From NCBI RefSeq assembly GCF_934424005.1, contig NZ_CAKRXI010000005.1, forward strand, positions 31,040 through 95,039: a DNA stretch of 64,000 bases, in the 5' to 3' direction. Of this stretch, positions 42,201-51,215 are shown in pieces. This stretch comes from an uncultured Blautia sp. Its GTDB lineage: Bacteria; Bacillota; Clostridia; Lachnospirales; Lachnospiraceae. Both the position numbers and the translations under genes were made by a program. The number at the start of each line of letters is the position of its first letter. Position 1 is the first letter of the stretch. A model generated the notes under the pieces. The model was not told where the DNA came from. It searched no databases and was given only the letters and a program-made list of their open reading frames with translations.

Positions 42201-45200
42201 GTTCCATTCGCATAAGTGAGAACTGCCTTATAGCTTTTCAAAATACCATTACAACTGCCACCAGAAATTTCCTTTAAATTAAAGCCTTGTCGCGGTGTAT
42301 AAGAAAATCCTCTGATTGATTCTGCCTTTGTAAAGTTTACCTCAATATAGTGATTTCCTTCATGATTATAATGAGGATCACCTGAATTATATGCAAACTC
42401 CCACAGTGTTCCCGGCTTGCCGTCTTCCAGTAAGTCTGGCTCATTTCCAGTATGATAACAGCAGACACTTATCTGATCTCTGGCCTCACCATTCAGCCAG
42501 GACAGAACTTTTTCTTTTGAAAGATCCTCTTCTGCCAGTTTATTCGGCATGATTTCCAGTACATTAATCTGTTTCTTTCCTGTAATTGCTCGCTTATACT
42601 TATAGTTGATAATATACTCAATTGCTCTTGCCTGTGAAATTTCTCTGCTCAGCGGCGCGATACTCTCTGTGTCGGTATTGCCGTCACTGACGCTGCTTTC
42701 ATCCGCTTCTGTTGCTGCATCGCTGGTATTTCCAAGGCTTCGATACTGGTTCTCGCTGTTGATATATTTAATGATTTCCTCAAAACCCTGCATTGCATCT
42801 TCATCACCGTAGCTTATATCTTCCTCGGAATCTGTATGTGAATTAAAATTTTTATAGAAGTTTTTATTCACCAGATTTGACGAATCTGCTGTGTCCGTCT
42901 CATCCGAAAAAGAATTATTTTTAAAGAAATACACATTTGTATTCACATAATGTCCGTCAGCATCTGTAGCATTAATTACTGAAGAAAATGATGTTTTAAA
43001 TGCATCATCATCTGCTGTCTTTTCTGCATTTACAATACAGGGAACACCTGCTGCAATAATAGCTTCCGCAACAGCCTGTGCCGGTTTTCCATTAAGGTAG
43101 ATCAGATCATATTCTTTCAGAGAATCAGACAGTGTGTCTGTACTTTCACCATCTCCTGCATCAGATGCCGTATCTTCCTCTGTCGGTACATCAGCCTCAT
43201 CCTCTGTCGTTTCATCCACTTCAGCATCTACACTAGTCTCATCGGAGTTTTCATCTGTTACTGTAACATCCTCGTTATCGCCCACTGCTTCGGTTGTTTC
43301 TCCGGCATCCTGTGTATCTGGTTCCTGATATTCAGAAGTAAACTCTACTTCATCAGATGCATTGCTCTGCTGTGTTCCTGCTGCACTATCTGCATCTGTA
43401 CCTTCTGCATCAATGCTCACTGCCTCATCATCCGCGGAGACGCTCTGTGCTGCTGTGTCTTCCCCTGCAACAGCCTCTGCATAAGCCGGATCCGATGCAT
43501 TTTCTGCTGATTTTGTATCTACTTCGATTCCAAAGTTCTCAAACTCGCCGTCTTCCTCATCTTCGGAAGCTTTTGGTGACAGATGGAATACATATTTTTT
43601 GAACCAGTCATTATTGGTGTAGCCACCCTGATAATAGAAGCTGTTGACCTGTACCTGACAAGAATTGTCTCCTCCAGGAACGAAATCATAATTTCCCTTT
43701 CCCGGAGTCAGACTGTAGGAAGCTGCTGAAATATAATGCGTTGCGGATTTTCCATCTGTAACCGGCAGATATGCGTCTTCATTCGCCGGATAAGATGGAT
43801 AATACCAGCCCTGATATACACAAGCTGACGGATTTTCACTCTGGTTATCCACCGATTTGCAGCAGAAATACACTTTTTCCACACGATAATAGTAATTATA
43901 ACCCAGGTTTTCCGGTATTTTCTGTAATTCACTAAAGGCAACTGGCTGACGGCCTGTCACTACAGAAACCGGATATTTTTTCAATGTACCGTTATCGTCT
44001 TTATAGTACCAGTACTGGTCATTGTCCAGAAGGATGTCGCCAGCTTTTATCTGATAGTTCTGATCACTCTTAAGATTATTTGCTGTGGTTTCGGCAGCGG
44101 CCTTTACATACTCCATATCACCGATCAGTTCATATTTATAATATGGATATTCCGCAATGTTTTCGCCAAGGTAAACATACGGATTTGCCTGCGTACCGGC
44201 TGTATTCTGATTCCGAATATTGCCAAGTATCTTCCTCTGTGTATCCGTCTGATCAGTTCCGTCACCTGCATCTTCTACAGAATCTATATCCGTCTGATCT
44301 TCTGTAAAAGAATCTGTATCTTCCTGATTCTGCACTTCTGTATCCACATCTGCTGACGAATCTTCGGAATCAGCTGCCTGATCTGAAAAATCATCTGCGA
44401 AAGCATCTGCACCAGAGGATTCCACTGGTTCTTCATAGGACTGCTGTTCCATGGAAATATCAGAATCAAAAGCATCACTGTCACTTCCGTCGAAAGACTC
44501 TGTTTCGTCACTCTGGAATGAACTGTCAGAATCTGTACTTCCGGAATCACTTCCGGAATCTCCGGAAAACTCATCCTGACTGGAAGAATCGGTAGTATCT
44601 TCCGTACCGAAAGCTGTCTCTCCTGAAGTAAAGGAATTGGATTCCTCAATGGTACTCTTCACAGCTTCGTCTGTATTATCCTGTATAAGAACACTGTCAT
44701 CTTTATTAAACCCAACAGGGTTCTCTCCGGGAAACTGATACTCTGCATTTTCATTATTGGCCGCATCAATGTTATCTACAATTTCTTTTGTCAGATCTGT
44801 ATATACATTTTCATAATAGCCATATCTTCCATCCGTATACTCATACTCTGGAAGGATTTCTGCTTTTCCATTATCTTTTTTAAGCGCATTATTAACTTTA
44901 TCGTTCTCTACTTCTGCAAATTCCAGGTAATATGCACCACGGGAATCACTGCTTTCAGATGGATAAAAGTTCTGGATATTTTCCCGGTACTTTTCGGTCT
45001 GCGCATTGTCTGATGAAACGTCTTTTCGTATCGGATAATACTGCTGTTCTGCTTTTGTATAGTTTCCTGTTCCGGCTGAATTCTCCTGATAAGAGCCGTT
45101 CACTGATACGGTATCGATACGGGTATTTCCGTTGAAATCTGTCAGATCAACTTTCGTCCATCCGGTATCACCGGAATTCAGAAAATATTTTTCTGTATAC

Positions 45201-45643
45201 GGACTGTACGATAATGGTCCGTCATCTCCGGCTACGGCCGAAATATTTTTTATTCCGGTGGTACTTCCATCAGATTTTATGTTCTGCATAAATTCTGAAC
45301 GTTGTGCTGCCGGAAGCTTGCTTAATGCCTCCTGCACGCTCGAAAAATGTACCGTCTGAGGATTACCTGATGAATCTGTATATTGATAATGATACAGTTT
45401 CAGACTTGGTTCCTGCCCTGATATGTAATAGCCGATTTCCGCATCTTCACTGTTATTTACCAGTTCCAGAATTCGAAACGGCTCATCTTCTGTGTTTTCA
45501 CTGACAATCTGCTCAATTCCGGGCATCATATCCGACGATGCCTGCACTGAAAGTACTGTCTGCAGCAATGCTCCAACTCCCAGGGCGCCTGCGGCCGCAA
45601 CCGCAGTGCCTGAGATAAAAAGTTTCTTGTGTTTGAATCTCAT
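39281..45643 (-). CDS. 2120-aa secreted protein of the pilus locus (DUF5057-like), putative tip adhesin
   Basis: Signal peptide at ~1-36 (FKHKKLFISG, hydrophobic, VQASS). Residues ~335-455 and ~695-835 are Asp/Ser/Glu/Thr-rich low complexity. Between and after them are Rossmann-like segments that each begin with a beta strand of the type INVLEIMPN/INVLQLVPD and include DLIYLNGKP (~850), DLIYISDNNN (~1237) and MLIIGFADVYQ (~1643), resembling class I glutamine-amidotransferase-like folds. Residues ~1057-1211 look like a discoidin (F5/8 C) domain: LLEDGKPGTLWEF, HYIEVNFTKAESIRGFSY. There is no prepilin motif and no LPXTG. DUF5057 is my recollection for the family. It ends the pilus operon and could be a cap or adhesin, as PilY1 is in other pili (inference). 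Confidence 0.75.
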   Translation of the reverse strand: MRFKHKKLFISGTAVAAAGALGVGALLQTVLSVQASSDMMPGIEQIVSENTEDEPFRILELVNNSEDAEIGYYISGQEPSLKLYHYQYTDSSGNPQTVHFSSVQEALSKLPAAQRSEFMQNIKSDGSTTGIKNISAVAGDDGPLSYSPYTEKYFLNSGDTGWTKVDLTDFNGNTRIDTVSVNGSYQENSAGTGNYTKAEQQYYPIRKDVSSDNAQTEKYRENIQNFYPSESSDSRGAYYLEFAEVENDKVNNALKKDNGKAEILPEYEYTDGRYGYYENVYTDLTKEIVDNIDAANNENAEYQFPGENPVGFNKDDSVLIQDNTDEAVKSTIEESNSFTSGETAFGTEDTTDSSSQDEFSGDSGSDSGSTDSDSSFQSDETESFDGSDSDAFDSDISMEQQSYEEPVESSGADAFADDFSDQAADSEDSSADVDTEVQNQEDTDSFTEDQTDIDSVEDAGDGTDQTDTQRKILGNIRNQNTAGTQANPYVYLGENIAEYPYYKYELIGDMEYVKAAAETTANNLKSDQNYQIKAGDILLDNDQYWYYKDDNGTLKKYPVSVVTGRQPVAFSELQKIPENLGYNYYYRVEKVYFCCKSVDNQSENPSACVYQGWYYPSYPANEDAYLPVTDGKSATHYISAASYSLTPGKGNYDFVPGGDNSCQVQVNSFYYQGGYTNNDWFKKYVFHLSPKASEDEEDGEFENFGIEVDTKSAENASDPAYAEAVAGEDTAAQSVSADDEAVSIDAEGTDADSAAGTQQSNASDEVEFTSEYQEPDTQDAGETTEAVGDNEDVTVTDENSDETSVDAEVDETTEDEADVPTEEDTASDAGDGESTDTLSDSLKEYDLIYLNGKPAQAVAEAIIAAGVPCIVNAEKTADDDAFKTSFSSVINATDADGHYVNTNVYFFKNNSFSDETDTADSSNLVNKNFYKNFNSHTDSEEDISYGDEDAMQGFEEIIKYINSENQYRSLGNTSDAATEADESSVSDGNTDTESIAPLSREISQARAIEYIINYKYKRAITGKKQINVLEIMPNKLAEEDLSKEKVLSWLNGEARDQISVCCYHTGNEPDLLEDGKPGTLWEFAYNSGDPHYNHEGNHYIEVNFTKAESIRGFSYTPRQGFNLKEISGGSCNGILKSYKAVLTYANGTTGEISGNVNITKAEKYDITFPNEQHSVKKMKIEFTDAYSSTTTKMASCAEFSVLYSQASDKTNMDVEFKRMTASEFVGHIDDIGSEYDLIYISDNNNYSSQDELITGAGNLRYSHVGSGLLLKWISNGNYENGNLRKLLGILDIDYYRNADGTRWHGQIWNDTYTNGGHNGYRFTPYSEYNENGAGYYRGSGNDITKQQYTELMNFVKSGYPVILGGGLVNSNGTVNSSEVGASSWYYQFMTDALKYDNVMTGTQAENNEDMAFYMNLAKPQIDFSEKPFEAPRARGLNEKDNTENDGKQYEYIQDGQLKYVFTIANNSEVVPASTSYDCRLYIDLNFDGNMSEEENQQKYIQIQDETGNVLSRNSKGQYELKIGKQYTLVRKIPSDYYKVMNWKLEISSNRNSYIHVSETGYAKQKKNGEAQKINVLQLVPDSAGKENPCTWNLANDLASDTTFKRLMSQVTDFSLNIDQLMVRDISSMSYEAMKAKLDTQQMLIIGFADVYQDIPNNNNQVQAILEYIQSGRSVIFSHDTTSYINYDKNEMNKQIGSYQDGDDNVMEIYPDGYLSGERVKNITWGLSLNSILRSVVGMDRYGVTSDEKIDTTYGNITVGELTRKGITLTDNKDVSFKELMELAGDVAYTDNSKSTSYVQTQGYSNAVIKGLDATRTTKASKVNDGAITEYPFKLDDEIPVSETHGQYYQLAMERDDDKDGCNDVVVWYCLKGSTDTNGNNYNGENGYSQSPNDVRNNYYFYSKGNVIYTGAGHSKVNQEDEIKLFINAIVAAANVSAVDPDVNFVSELNPAAQVETSRYYMTDQSNWATDSADQGNVLEKDMQFYLNVKDYNMVSASLGSEDEGTEDMNVQFFIDTSGTQSGTPDESRLTSIMKEIDGLTTYGTGTVIGKSGAGFSVGNNAYAFTVNNIEQYLKDDTGGYKQNCKIYAKVTSNVTLYGKKYTKTKWASIDLKQRQLFEMD

Positions 45644-45695
45644 GTATTAAATTGCCTCCTCAGGAAATAAACAATGTTTCTTCTGCAACAGTCTT

Positions 45696-48056
45696 TCATT
45701 CATTCTTTACATTGACTGATATAGACTTAGTGAACCCGTACCCAGTGTCATTACCGCATATTCTATCGTTTATTTTATACACTCCTGCTTCTATTTTTAT
45801 ATTAGTAATCCCATATGAAATACCATGTAATACGTAATACCATTTAGAATTATCCTCTGTCGCGTAGCTCTCTTCCCAATATCCACTTCTTATATGCCAA
45901 TTTTCAGCATTTTTAGGAGTTACCGCAATTATTCCCTTCTTTCCATCAACATCATATATATTCATCCAAATAGCCGCCTCGTATCTATTTTGTGTTATAA
46001 TTGTATCTCCATCATGAATCTGCTTTCCATCTGGACCCTTTAATTCAAATTCTATATCTTTAGCAATTTTAAACTCTCTCTCTGTATATCCAGTTATCTT
46101 CTTACCTGAACTATCTATTCCAGTATATTTTGCGCCTACAACAAAGCCCGTCTGCATATTTGCTGGAATGTTGATAATAGCATCCACGCTTGGATTATAG
46201 TTTGAATCATTAACAATATTAAGTATTCCATTTTTATCTCTAACATACCACTCAATCTTTGCTTCACCATTTCCCCAATTTAGCTTATCATCAAGTGATA
46301 ATTTAAAATGTCTATCATTATAAGCACTACAATAATAATTATTTCCTGCTATCACAGTATCATATTTCATATCATTACAAAGAATAATCTTTCCATTACT
46401 TGTATCTATTTCATCCTCCACCTTAAACGTCTGCGTATCTTTTACAGTTCCATATCCCCCTTTTTTCTTCAAATCATAAGAAATATTGACGGTCCATTCC
46501 CCTACGTCATCAGCTAAAAATGTATTAGCTTCACCCAAATAGTCCCCAGTTGTTCCGTCTGTTTTCTGAGCAGATATTTCAATCTCTGTTCCATCTATTT
46601 TTGTATCCTGACCTGCTTCTTTATATACTTGTGCTGTTCGTGGATCTGGTTTCGCATCTCCTACTTTATAGGTTCCAACCGGCTGTGTCAGATCAATTCT
46701 TGCAATTCTTACTTCCAGATCTGCTGATTTATTCGCACCGCTGTCTTTTTCTGTTGCGGTCAGTGTAACGGTTCCGCTGGTGCTGTCTTTTCCGGCTTCA
46801 CTGGTTACTGCCAGGCTGCTTCCATTCAGGGAAACTCCTGTACAGGAAGTTTTAATACTCCACGCAATTGGATTTTTCACATCTGCAGTTGTGTTATCGG
46901 AATATAACAAAGTACCTTTAACAATCGTACTGAGATCATATGCTCCAGCTGCTGCTACAAGAATACTGTTCGTACTCAGTGTAAATGACTCCGGAGTTGC
47001 AGCCTTTCCATTGATCGCTATCGTCACCGGAGCAGATGTGATCATATCTCCATCTACGGTTCTTGCAGAAACAATAACCGTGATCGTACCGGATGCCGTA
47101 TCTCTGATCGTCAGCTTTCCATATGTCGGATCTGCAGTCGGGAAACTTCCGTTTTCTGTATTTGCAGTCACTTCCCATTTGACGGTTGTCGGGTCGATCT
47201 TTCCGTTTCCTGTCAGGTCATAGTCGAGTGTATAGGAATTTCCCGGGTCTACGGATGACGGCGTATTGATGATTTTGATTCCAACACTTGTTGACGGTGC
47301 ATCGTCATAGGAATCTGCCGGTTTCTTTACCTCTACCGTATTTCTCAGACTGACGCTGTGGAGTGTTTCAATTTCTTTTGTTCCATTCTGTGTGCTGAGC
47401 TGAAAACGCACGAGCTTGTCAGACTCCACTTTGGATACATCGGCACGGAAATCAAGGATTCCGGTCGCCAGGACAGATCTGTCCACTTTCGTCTTGAGAT
47501 CTTTTGCTTTTGTTTCACTTTCTGATGCACCTGCATCTGCCGCATTTTCTTCTTCCGTATCATCCTCTGCTGCCATAAGTGCTTCTACAGAAGTCTCACT
47601 TTCTGCCGAACTGCTGGCTGCTTCAAATTCCTTCTGACTGTAATAAATCGTTGCATCGTCCCTGTCCCAGTCCAGAACATCACAGATATACTGACTGCTT
47701 CCGGTACCGTTTTTGTACTCATTGCAGATGATAAAAGTTTTATCACCGGTGCTGTTTGCCCCACCACTCTGTTTGATATCGTTCCTGATTTCAGCACCAA
47801 GACTGTCTCCTGAACCATTCGCATAATATAAACTTCTGTTTACATCGATGATCAGTTCTTCAATCTGGTCAAAAGTCTCCTGTGTCTCCATCTGCACCTT
47901 TGCACTGCTGGAAGTACTTCGATATGTATTAGATCCTGTGTTGATAAAAGTCAGTACTACGCCTGAAAAGATAGCTATGATCGCAATCGTTACGATCAGC
48001 TCGATCAGAGTAAAACCTTTATTCTGTAATCTCTCTCTTCTTTCTTTTGTCTTCAT
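45696..48056 (-). CDS. large minor pilin, PilW/GspJ-like, with Ig-like domains
   Basis: 786 aa. Class III signal NKGFTLIELIVTIAIIAIFSG at residues ~13-32: cleavage after Gly, Phe +1, Glu +5. The adjacent helix (YRSTSSSAKVQMETQETFDQIEELI) fits the PilW/GspJ minor pilins. A Glu/Ala/Ser acidic stretch sits near 150-185. From ~250 come bacterial Ig-like repeats (SVDPGNSYTLDYDLTGNGKIDP; SILVAAAGAYDLSTIVKGTL), then more beta-rich sequence. Usual PilW is 200-350 aa, so ~450 residues are added, presumably exposed at the tip. Ribosome site GGAGGAG. Second to last gene of the locus. Confidence 0.85.
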   Translation of the reverse strand: MKTKERRERLQNKGFTLIELIVTIAIIAIFSGVVLTFINTGSNTYRSTSSSAKVQMETQETFDQIEELIIDVNRSLYYANGSGDSLGAEIRNDIKQSGGANSTGDKTFIICNEYKNGTGSSQYICDVLDWDRDDATIYYSQKEFEAASSSAESETSVEALMAAEDDTEEENAADAGASESETKAKDLKTKVDRSVLATGILDFRADVSKVESDKLVRFQLSTQNGTKEIETLHSVSLRNTVEVKKPADSYDDAPSTSVGIKIINTPSSVDPGNSYTLDYDLTGNGKIDPTTVKWEVTANTENGSFPTADPTYGKLTIRDTASGTITVIVSARTVDGDMITSAPVTIAINGKAATPESFTLSTNSILVAAAGAYDLSTIVKGTLLYSDNTTADVKNPIAWSIKTSCTGVSLNGSSLAVTSEAGKDSTSGTVTLTATEKDSGANKSADLEVRIARIDLTQPVGTYKVGDAKPDPRTAQVYKEAGQDTKIDGTEIEISAQKTDGTTGDYLGEANTFLADDVGEWTVNISYDLKKKGGYGTVKDTQTFKVEDEIDTSNGKIILCNDMKYDTVIAGNNYYCSAYNDRHFKLSLDDKLNWGNGEAKIEWYVRDKNGILNIVNDSNYNPSVDAIINIPANMQTGFVVGAKYTGIDSSGKKITGYTEREFKIAKDIEFELKGPDGKQIHDGDTIITQNRYEAAIWMNIYDVDGKKGIIAVTPKNAENWHIRSGYWEESYATEDNSKWYYVLHGISYGITNIKIEAGVYKINDRICGNDTGYGFTKSISVNVKNE

Positions 48057-48087
48057 AGGATCTTCTCCTCCAAAAATTGTTCTATAT

Positions 48088-48681
48088 TTAATTCCATCCG
48101 GAAGTCATCGTATATTTTCCTGTCTCCTGGATCAGCTGCAAAGTCTTGTAACGGCTTCCACCTCTTACAGTGATCTGTGTACAGTAATTGCCCTCCCGCT
48201 TCAGAGGAATGTCATTTCCTGCGGCAAGTGTGCTCAGAATATCGTTCTGTGACCATGTGTTATCCTGTAACGGCAGGAAAGCTCCGGTCGCACGGTCATA
48301 AGTGATAATAATACTCTGTCCTTCCTGCAGCACGCTTTCATTTCCGCCATTCACGCTGTAACTGATCTGAGTCCGGGCCGGAGCTATTTTTTCCGGCTGA
48401 TCCTGCTGTACATCAGATTTCACGCCTGCTTTGCCTCGGTCCAGATAATAGCTGATATAATATCCGTCTGCTCTTTTTTCCAGTTTCATCTCTCCAACCA
48501 GACGGTTCATCGCTTCTGTCCTTGTTTTGTCCAGCGCAGAAGCTATGGAATTGGCCGCCCGGTTTACCCGAAATCCCAGGATTGAATTGAGAGAAGGGAT
48601 TGCAATTCCCAGAAGGATCGTCATGACAGCGATCACTACGATCAGCTCAATCAGGGTAAATCCTCTGTTTTTGCTCTTCAT
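48088..48681 (-). CDS. minor pilin, FimT/GspH-like
   Basis: 197 aa from ATG 48681, with AAAGGAGG 7 bp upstream. Class III signal NRGFTLIELIVVIAVMTILLG near residue 5, with Phe +1 and Glu +5. This is followed by the GspH/FimT-type helix NRAANSIASALDKTRTEAMNRL, then a small beta-rich globular part (ITVRGGSRYKTLQLIQETG). It is the only normal-sized minor pilin in this locus. GspH-like pilins connect the tip complex to the major pilin shaft. It lies between the 829-aa and 786-aa minor pilin genes. Confidence 0.88.
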   Translation of the reverse strand: MKSKNRGFTLIELIVVIAVMTILLGIAIPSLNSILGFRVNRAANSIASALDKTRTEAMNRLVGEMKLEKRADGYYISYYLDRGKAGVKSDVQQDQPEKIAPARTQISYSVNGGNESVLQEGQSIIITYDRATGAFLPLQDNTWSQNDILSTLAAGNDIPLKREGNYCTQITVRGGSRYKTLQLIQETGKYTMTSGWN

Positions 48682-48708
48682 GCTTCTTCCTCCTTTTTCC
48701 ATCCTGTA

Positions 48709-51198
48709 TTACTGTTTCTTCCAGTTCTGATAGCTTACACAATCTGCAATACTGTAGACACTGGATCCATTTACATTATTTCCATTATTTGAAGATGTAG
48801 AATTACCAAGTACATACTGATCGCCATCCCAGAAGAAATCCTGTGGCTTCACGCTGTCTTCTTCCTGTGAGTCCATCTGCGCCTGGAATACTCTGGCCGC
48901 ATCGATCGGAGAAGATTCCAGTTTTGCTCCGGCCTTCAGAGTGATCGTTCCTTTTGCCATAATGATTCCCTTGAATTCTACGCCTTCCTTTATCACGACA
49001 TCACCGGTGCATACGACCAGACGCAGATTCTGTGCCATATCCTCACTGATCGTAAGTGGAGTATCCGTACCAGGTATGATCTCCGTTGTAGTGGTTGTTC
49101 CATCTGCAGCTGTCTCTGTATATGTGCTGTCTGCACTTCCGTTGTGATACATGATTGCCTGCAGACCACCATCTTCCTCAGATGATGTAAATGTATATCT
49201 CCATTCACTGGTATTTTTATCTTCGGCGTCCATTTTTCCTTTGATGAATTCCACCATTTTTTTCTCATTGACCAGGTTATCATAGACACTTCTTGTGCTG
49301 TCTGTTTCATCATGTGTCGTACCGTTGTCATCTTCTTTGACAGCTGTATTCAGAAGGTCAACGCTGGAGATCATCTTACGGTTCAGCGCATACCAGCTGT
49401 TCTGATATCCGATCTGCTCTTCAACAAGTCCATCTCCCGTTGATGATTCTGTAGATTCCTGAAGATTTCCTTCTTTTTTGTTTCCATCATAGGAAAGTGC
49501 ATTTCCATTTGTGATATAACGAAGATATGCCTGTCCGTCCTTGATGTTGATACCGGAATTTTCTCCACCGAAGTAGAAAGACAGATAGCGGTCCATATTG
49601 GCTTTGATACTCGGATTATTCTGGTAATACATCTGCATAAAGTCTGCCGCCTTCTGGTCATCTGTAAAATTCAGGTAGAAATAAACATATCCACCCTCAC
49701 CAGTTGAATTGTCATTATAGAATACAGTCTGTACCGGATTCTGTGCATCTACACCGATTTCACTTAAAGAGCGACCACCCCAGGCATCTACTGCCTTACT
49801 GGTATTGATATTGATTGTTTCACTTCCATCAATAGAAAAGAGGGTGAGATAATCATTATAAGTCATTGGATTTCCTTTTGTTCCATCTCCGATAATCTCA
49901 GACGGAACCAGATATGCCAGCTGCGTTCCTTTTACGGTGATACTTTCACCGGTGATGATATCATTTTTATTTGATCTATTTCCGCTTACTTTGGAGCTTG
50001 CAATATAGTTTCTTCCTGCAAGCATCACTTTCTGTGCCTCGGAGAAATCCAGTGTTGTGTTCTTACCATTGATAACGATCGCACTGCTCAGATCTGCCCC
50101 GTTCATCTGCGCATTTTTGTACTGTTCCTGCATTCTGCAGCTCTCATCCAGTGCTGAATCCACAGAACCATATCCATAGTATGTTCCGGCAATCTTAACA
50201 TCGTTGTTTTTCCCGGAAATGGTAAGGTCATCTGCAAAATAAGTCGTGCCAAGAAGACTGACATTTTTTACTGAATCTGCATTCAGACCCTTCGCCCAGA
50301 GATTCACACCATTTCCACTGGAAAATGTGGAATTTGCATTTACATTGATCTCGCCTTCGCAGACTACTTTATCTCCGGAATCAATGCTGAGACTTGCATT
50401 TGATCCCACCTGGATACTGGTATCTGACGCTGTAGTTCCATCGCCAGGAAGAAGTCCGGCATAAATACTTCCCTGAATCGTAGAAGGTGTTGCATCTGTC
50501 CCTTCACAGATGATACCTTTATCTGCCACAACGATCATATTCATAAGGTCCGGCAGGGTAGATGGTGTCGGAAACTGTACTTCCGGTACTTTCAGAAAAA
50601 TATCCGTACAGATCACTGCTGCACGGCCATTAGGATCTACATAGATCACTTTCAGGTTTTTCAGCAGGACGCCACTGTCACCGCTGTTTTTGCCTGTTGT
50701 CTGAATTGCTCTCAGTTCCGCTTTTTTTCCACTAGGATTTGTGATGATCAGAGATTCTTCGTCTTCATTGATCTCCCTGTACAGATCTACAAATCCTTTA
50801 AGATGCGCCAGATTGTAAGTATCTTTATCGCCTGTTGAGCGAAGTTTACTGACCACCTCACTGATATAATTTTTTTCAAATTCTTTTTTTCTCAGCTGAT
50901 CCATGGAGGCATCTTTTGAACTGCTATCTTTATTATAATTTTCCAGTACCTGCGTATATGCTTTGGACATGGCATCTCCCACATCCTCCTGCAGACCGGC
51001 ACGGATCTCCTCCAGCGCACGTTCCGCTGTATAAAAGCTGTCCTTTCCTTTCAGGTCTGTAATCTTCATCTGAAAATTCGACAATGCAATATATAAGATA
51101 AGCAATCCAAGGATTCCCACTAATGACACAGCAATGATCACTGTAAAAAGTGAAAATCCACGATTCTGCTGTTTTGCTCTTTTTCTGATGTTTCTCAT
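48709..51198 (-). CDS. large minor pilin, PilX/GspK-like, lacking Glu+5
   Basis: 829 aa. The prepilin-like N-terminus NRGFSLFTVIIAVSLVGILG has Thr where other pilins have Glu at +5, as in GspK-type tip pilins. The PilX/GspK-like helix follows (SFYTAERALEEIRAGLQEDVG). Residues ~225-400 are a repetitive beta-rich stretch (GSIYAGLL, VCEGEINVNANSTF, LLGTTYFADDLTISG) that reads like a parallel beta-helix, followed by ~400 more residues. Typical PilX is 150-250 aa and GspK ~330. Ribosome site GGGAGG. Lack of Glu+5 suggests that it starts the tip and has no subunit above it. Confidence 0.85.
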   Translation of the reverse strand: MRNIRKRAKQQNRGFSLFTVIIAVSLVGILGLLILYIALSNFQMKITDLKGKDSFYTAERALEEIRAGLQEDVGDAMSKAYTQVLENYNKDSSSKDASMDQLRKKEFEKNYISEVVSKLRSTGDKDTYNLAHLKGFVDLYREINEDEESLIITNPSGKKAELRAIQTTGKNSGDSGVLLKNLKVIYVDPNGRAAVICTDIFLKVPEVQFPTPSTLPDLMNMIVVADKGIICEGTDATPSTIQGSIYAGLLPGDGTTASDTSIQVGSNASLSIDSGDKVVCEGEINVNANSTFSSGNGVNLWAKGLNADSVKNVSLLGTTYFADDLTISGKNNDVKIAGTYYGYGSVDSALDESCRMQEQYKNAQMNGADLSSAIVINGKNTTLDFSEAQKVMLAGRNYIASSKVSGNRSNKNDIITGESITVKGTQLAYLVPSEIIGDGTKGNPMTYNDYLTLFSIDGSETININTSKAVDAWGGRSLSEIGVDAQNPVQTVFYNDNSTGEGGYVYFYLNFTDDQKAADFMQMYYQNNPSIKANMDRYLSFYFGGENSGINIKDGQAYLRYITNGNALSYDGNKKEGNLQESTESSTGDGLVEEQIGYQNSWYALNRKMISSVDLLNTAVKEDDNGTTHDETDSTRSVYDNLVNEKKMVEFIKGKMDAEDKNTSEWRYTFTSSEEDGGLQAIMYHNGSADSTYTETAADGTTTTTEIIPGTDTPLTISEDMAQNLRLVVCTGDVVIKEGVEFKGIIMAKGTITLKAGAKLESSPIDAARVFQAQMDSQEEDSVKPQDFFWDGDQYVLGNSTSSNNGNNVNGSSVYSIADCVSYQNWKKQ

Positions 51199-51215
51199 TC
51201 TTTCCTCCCGGAAAA

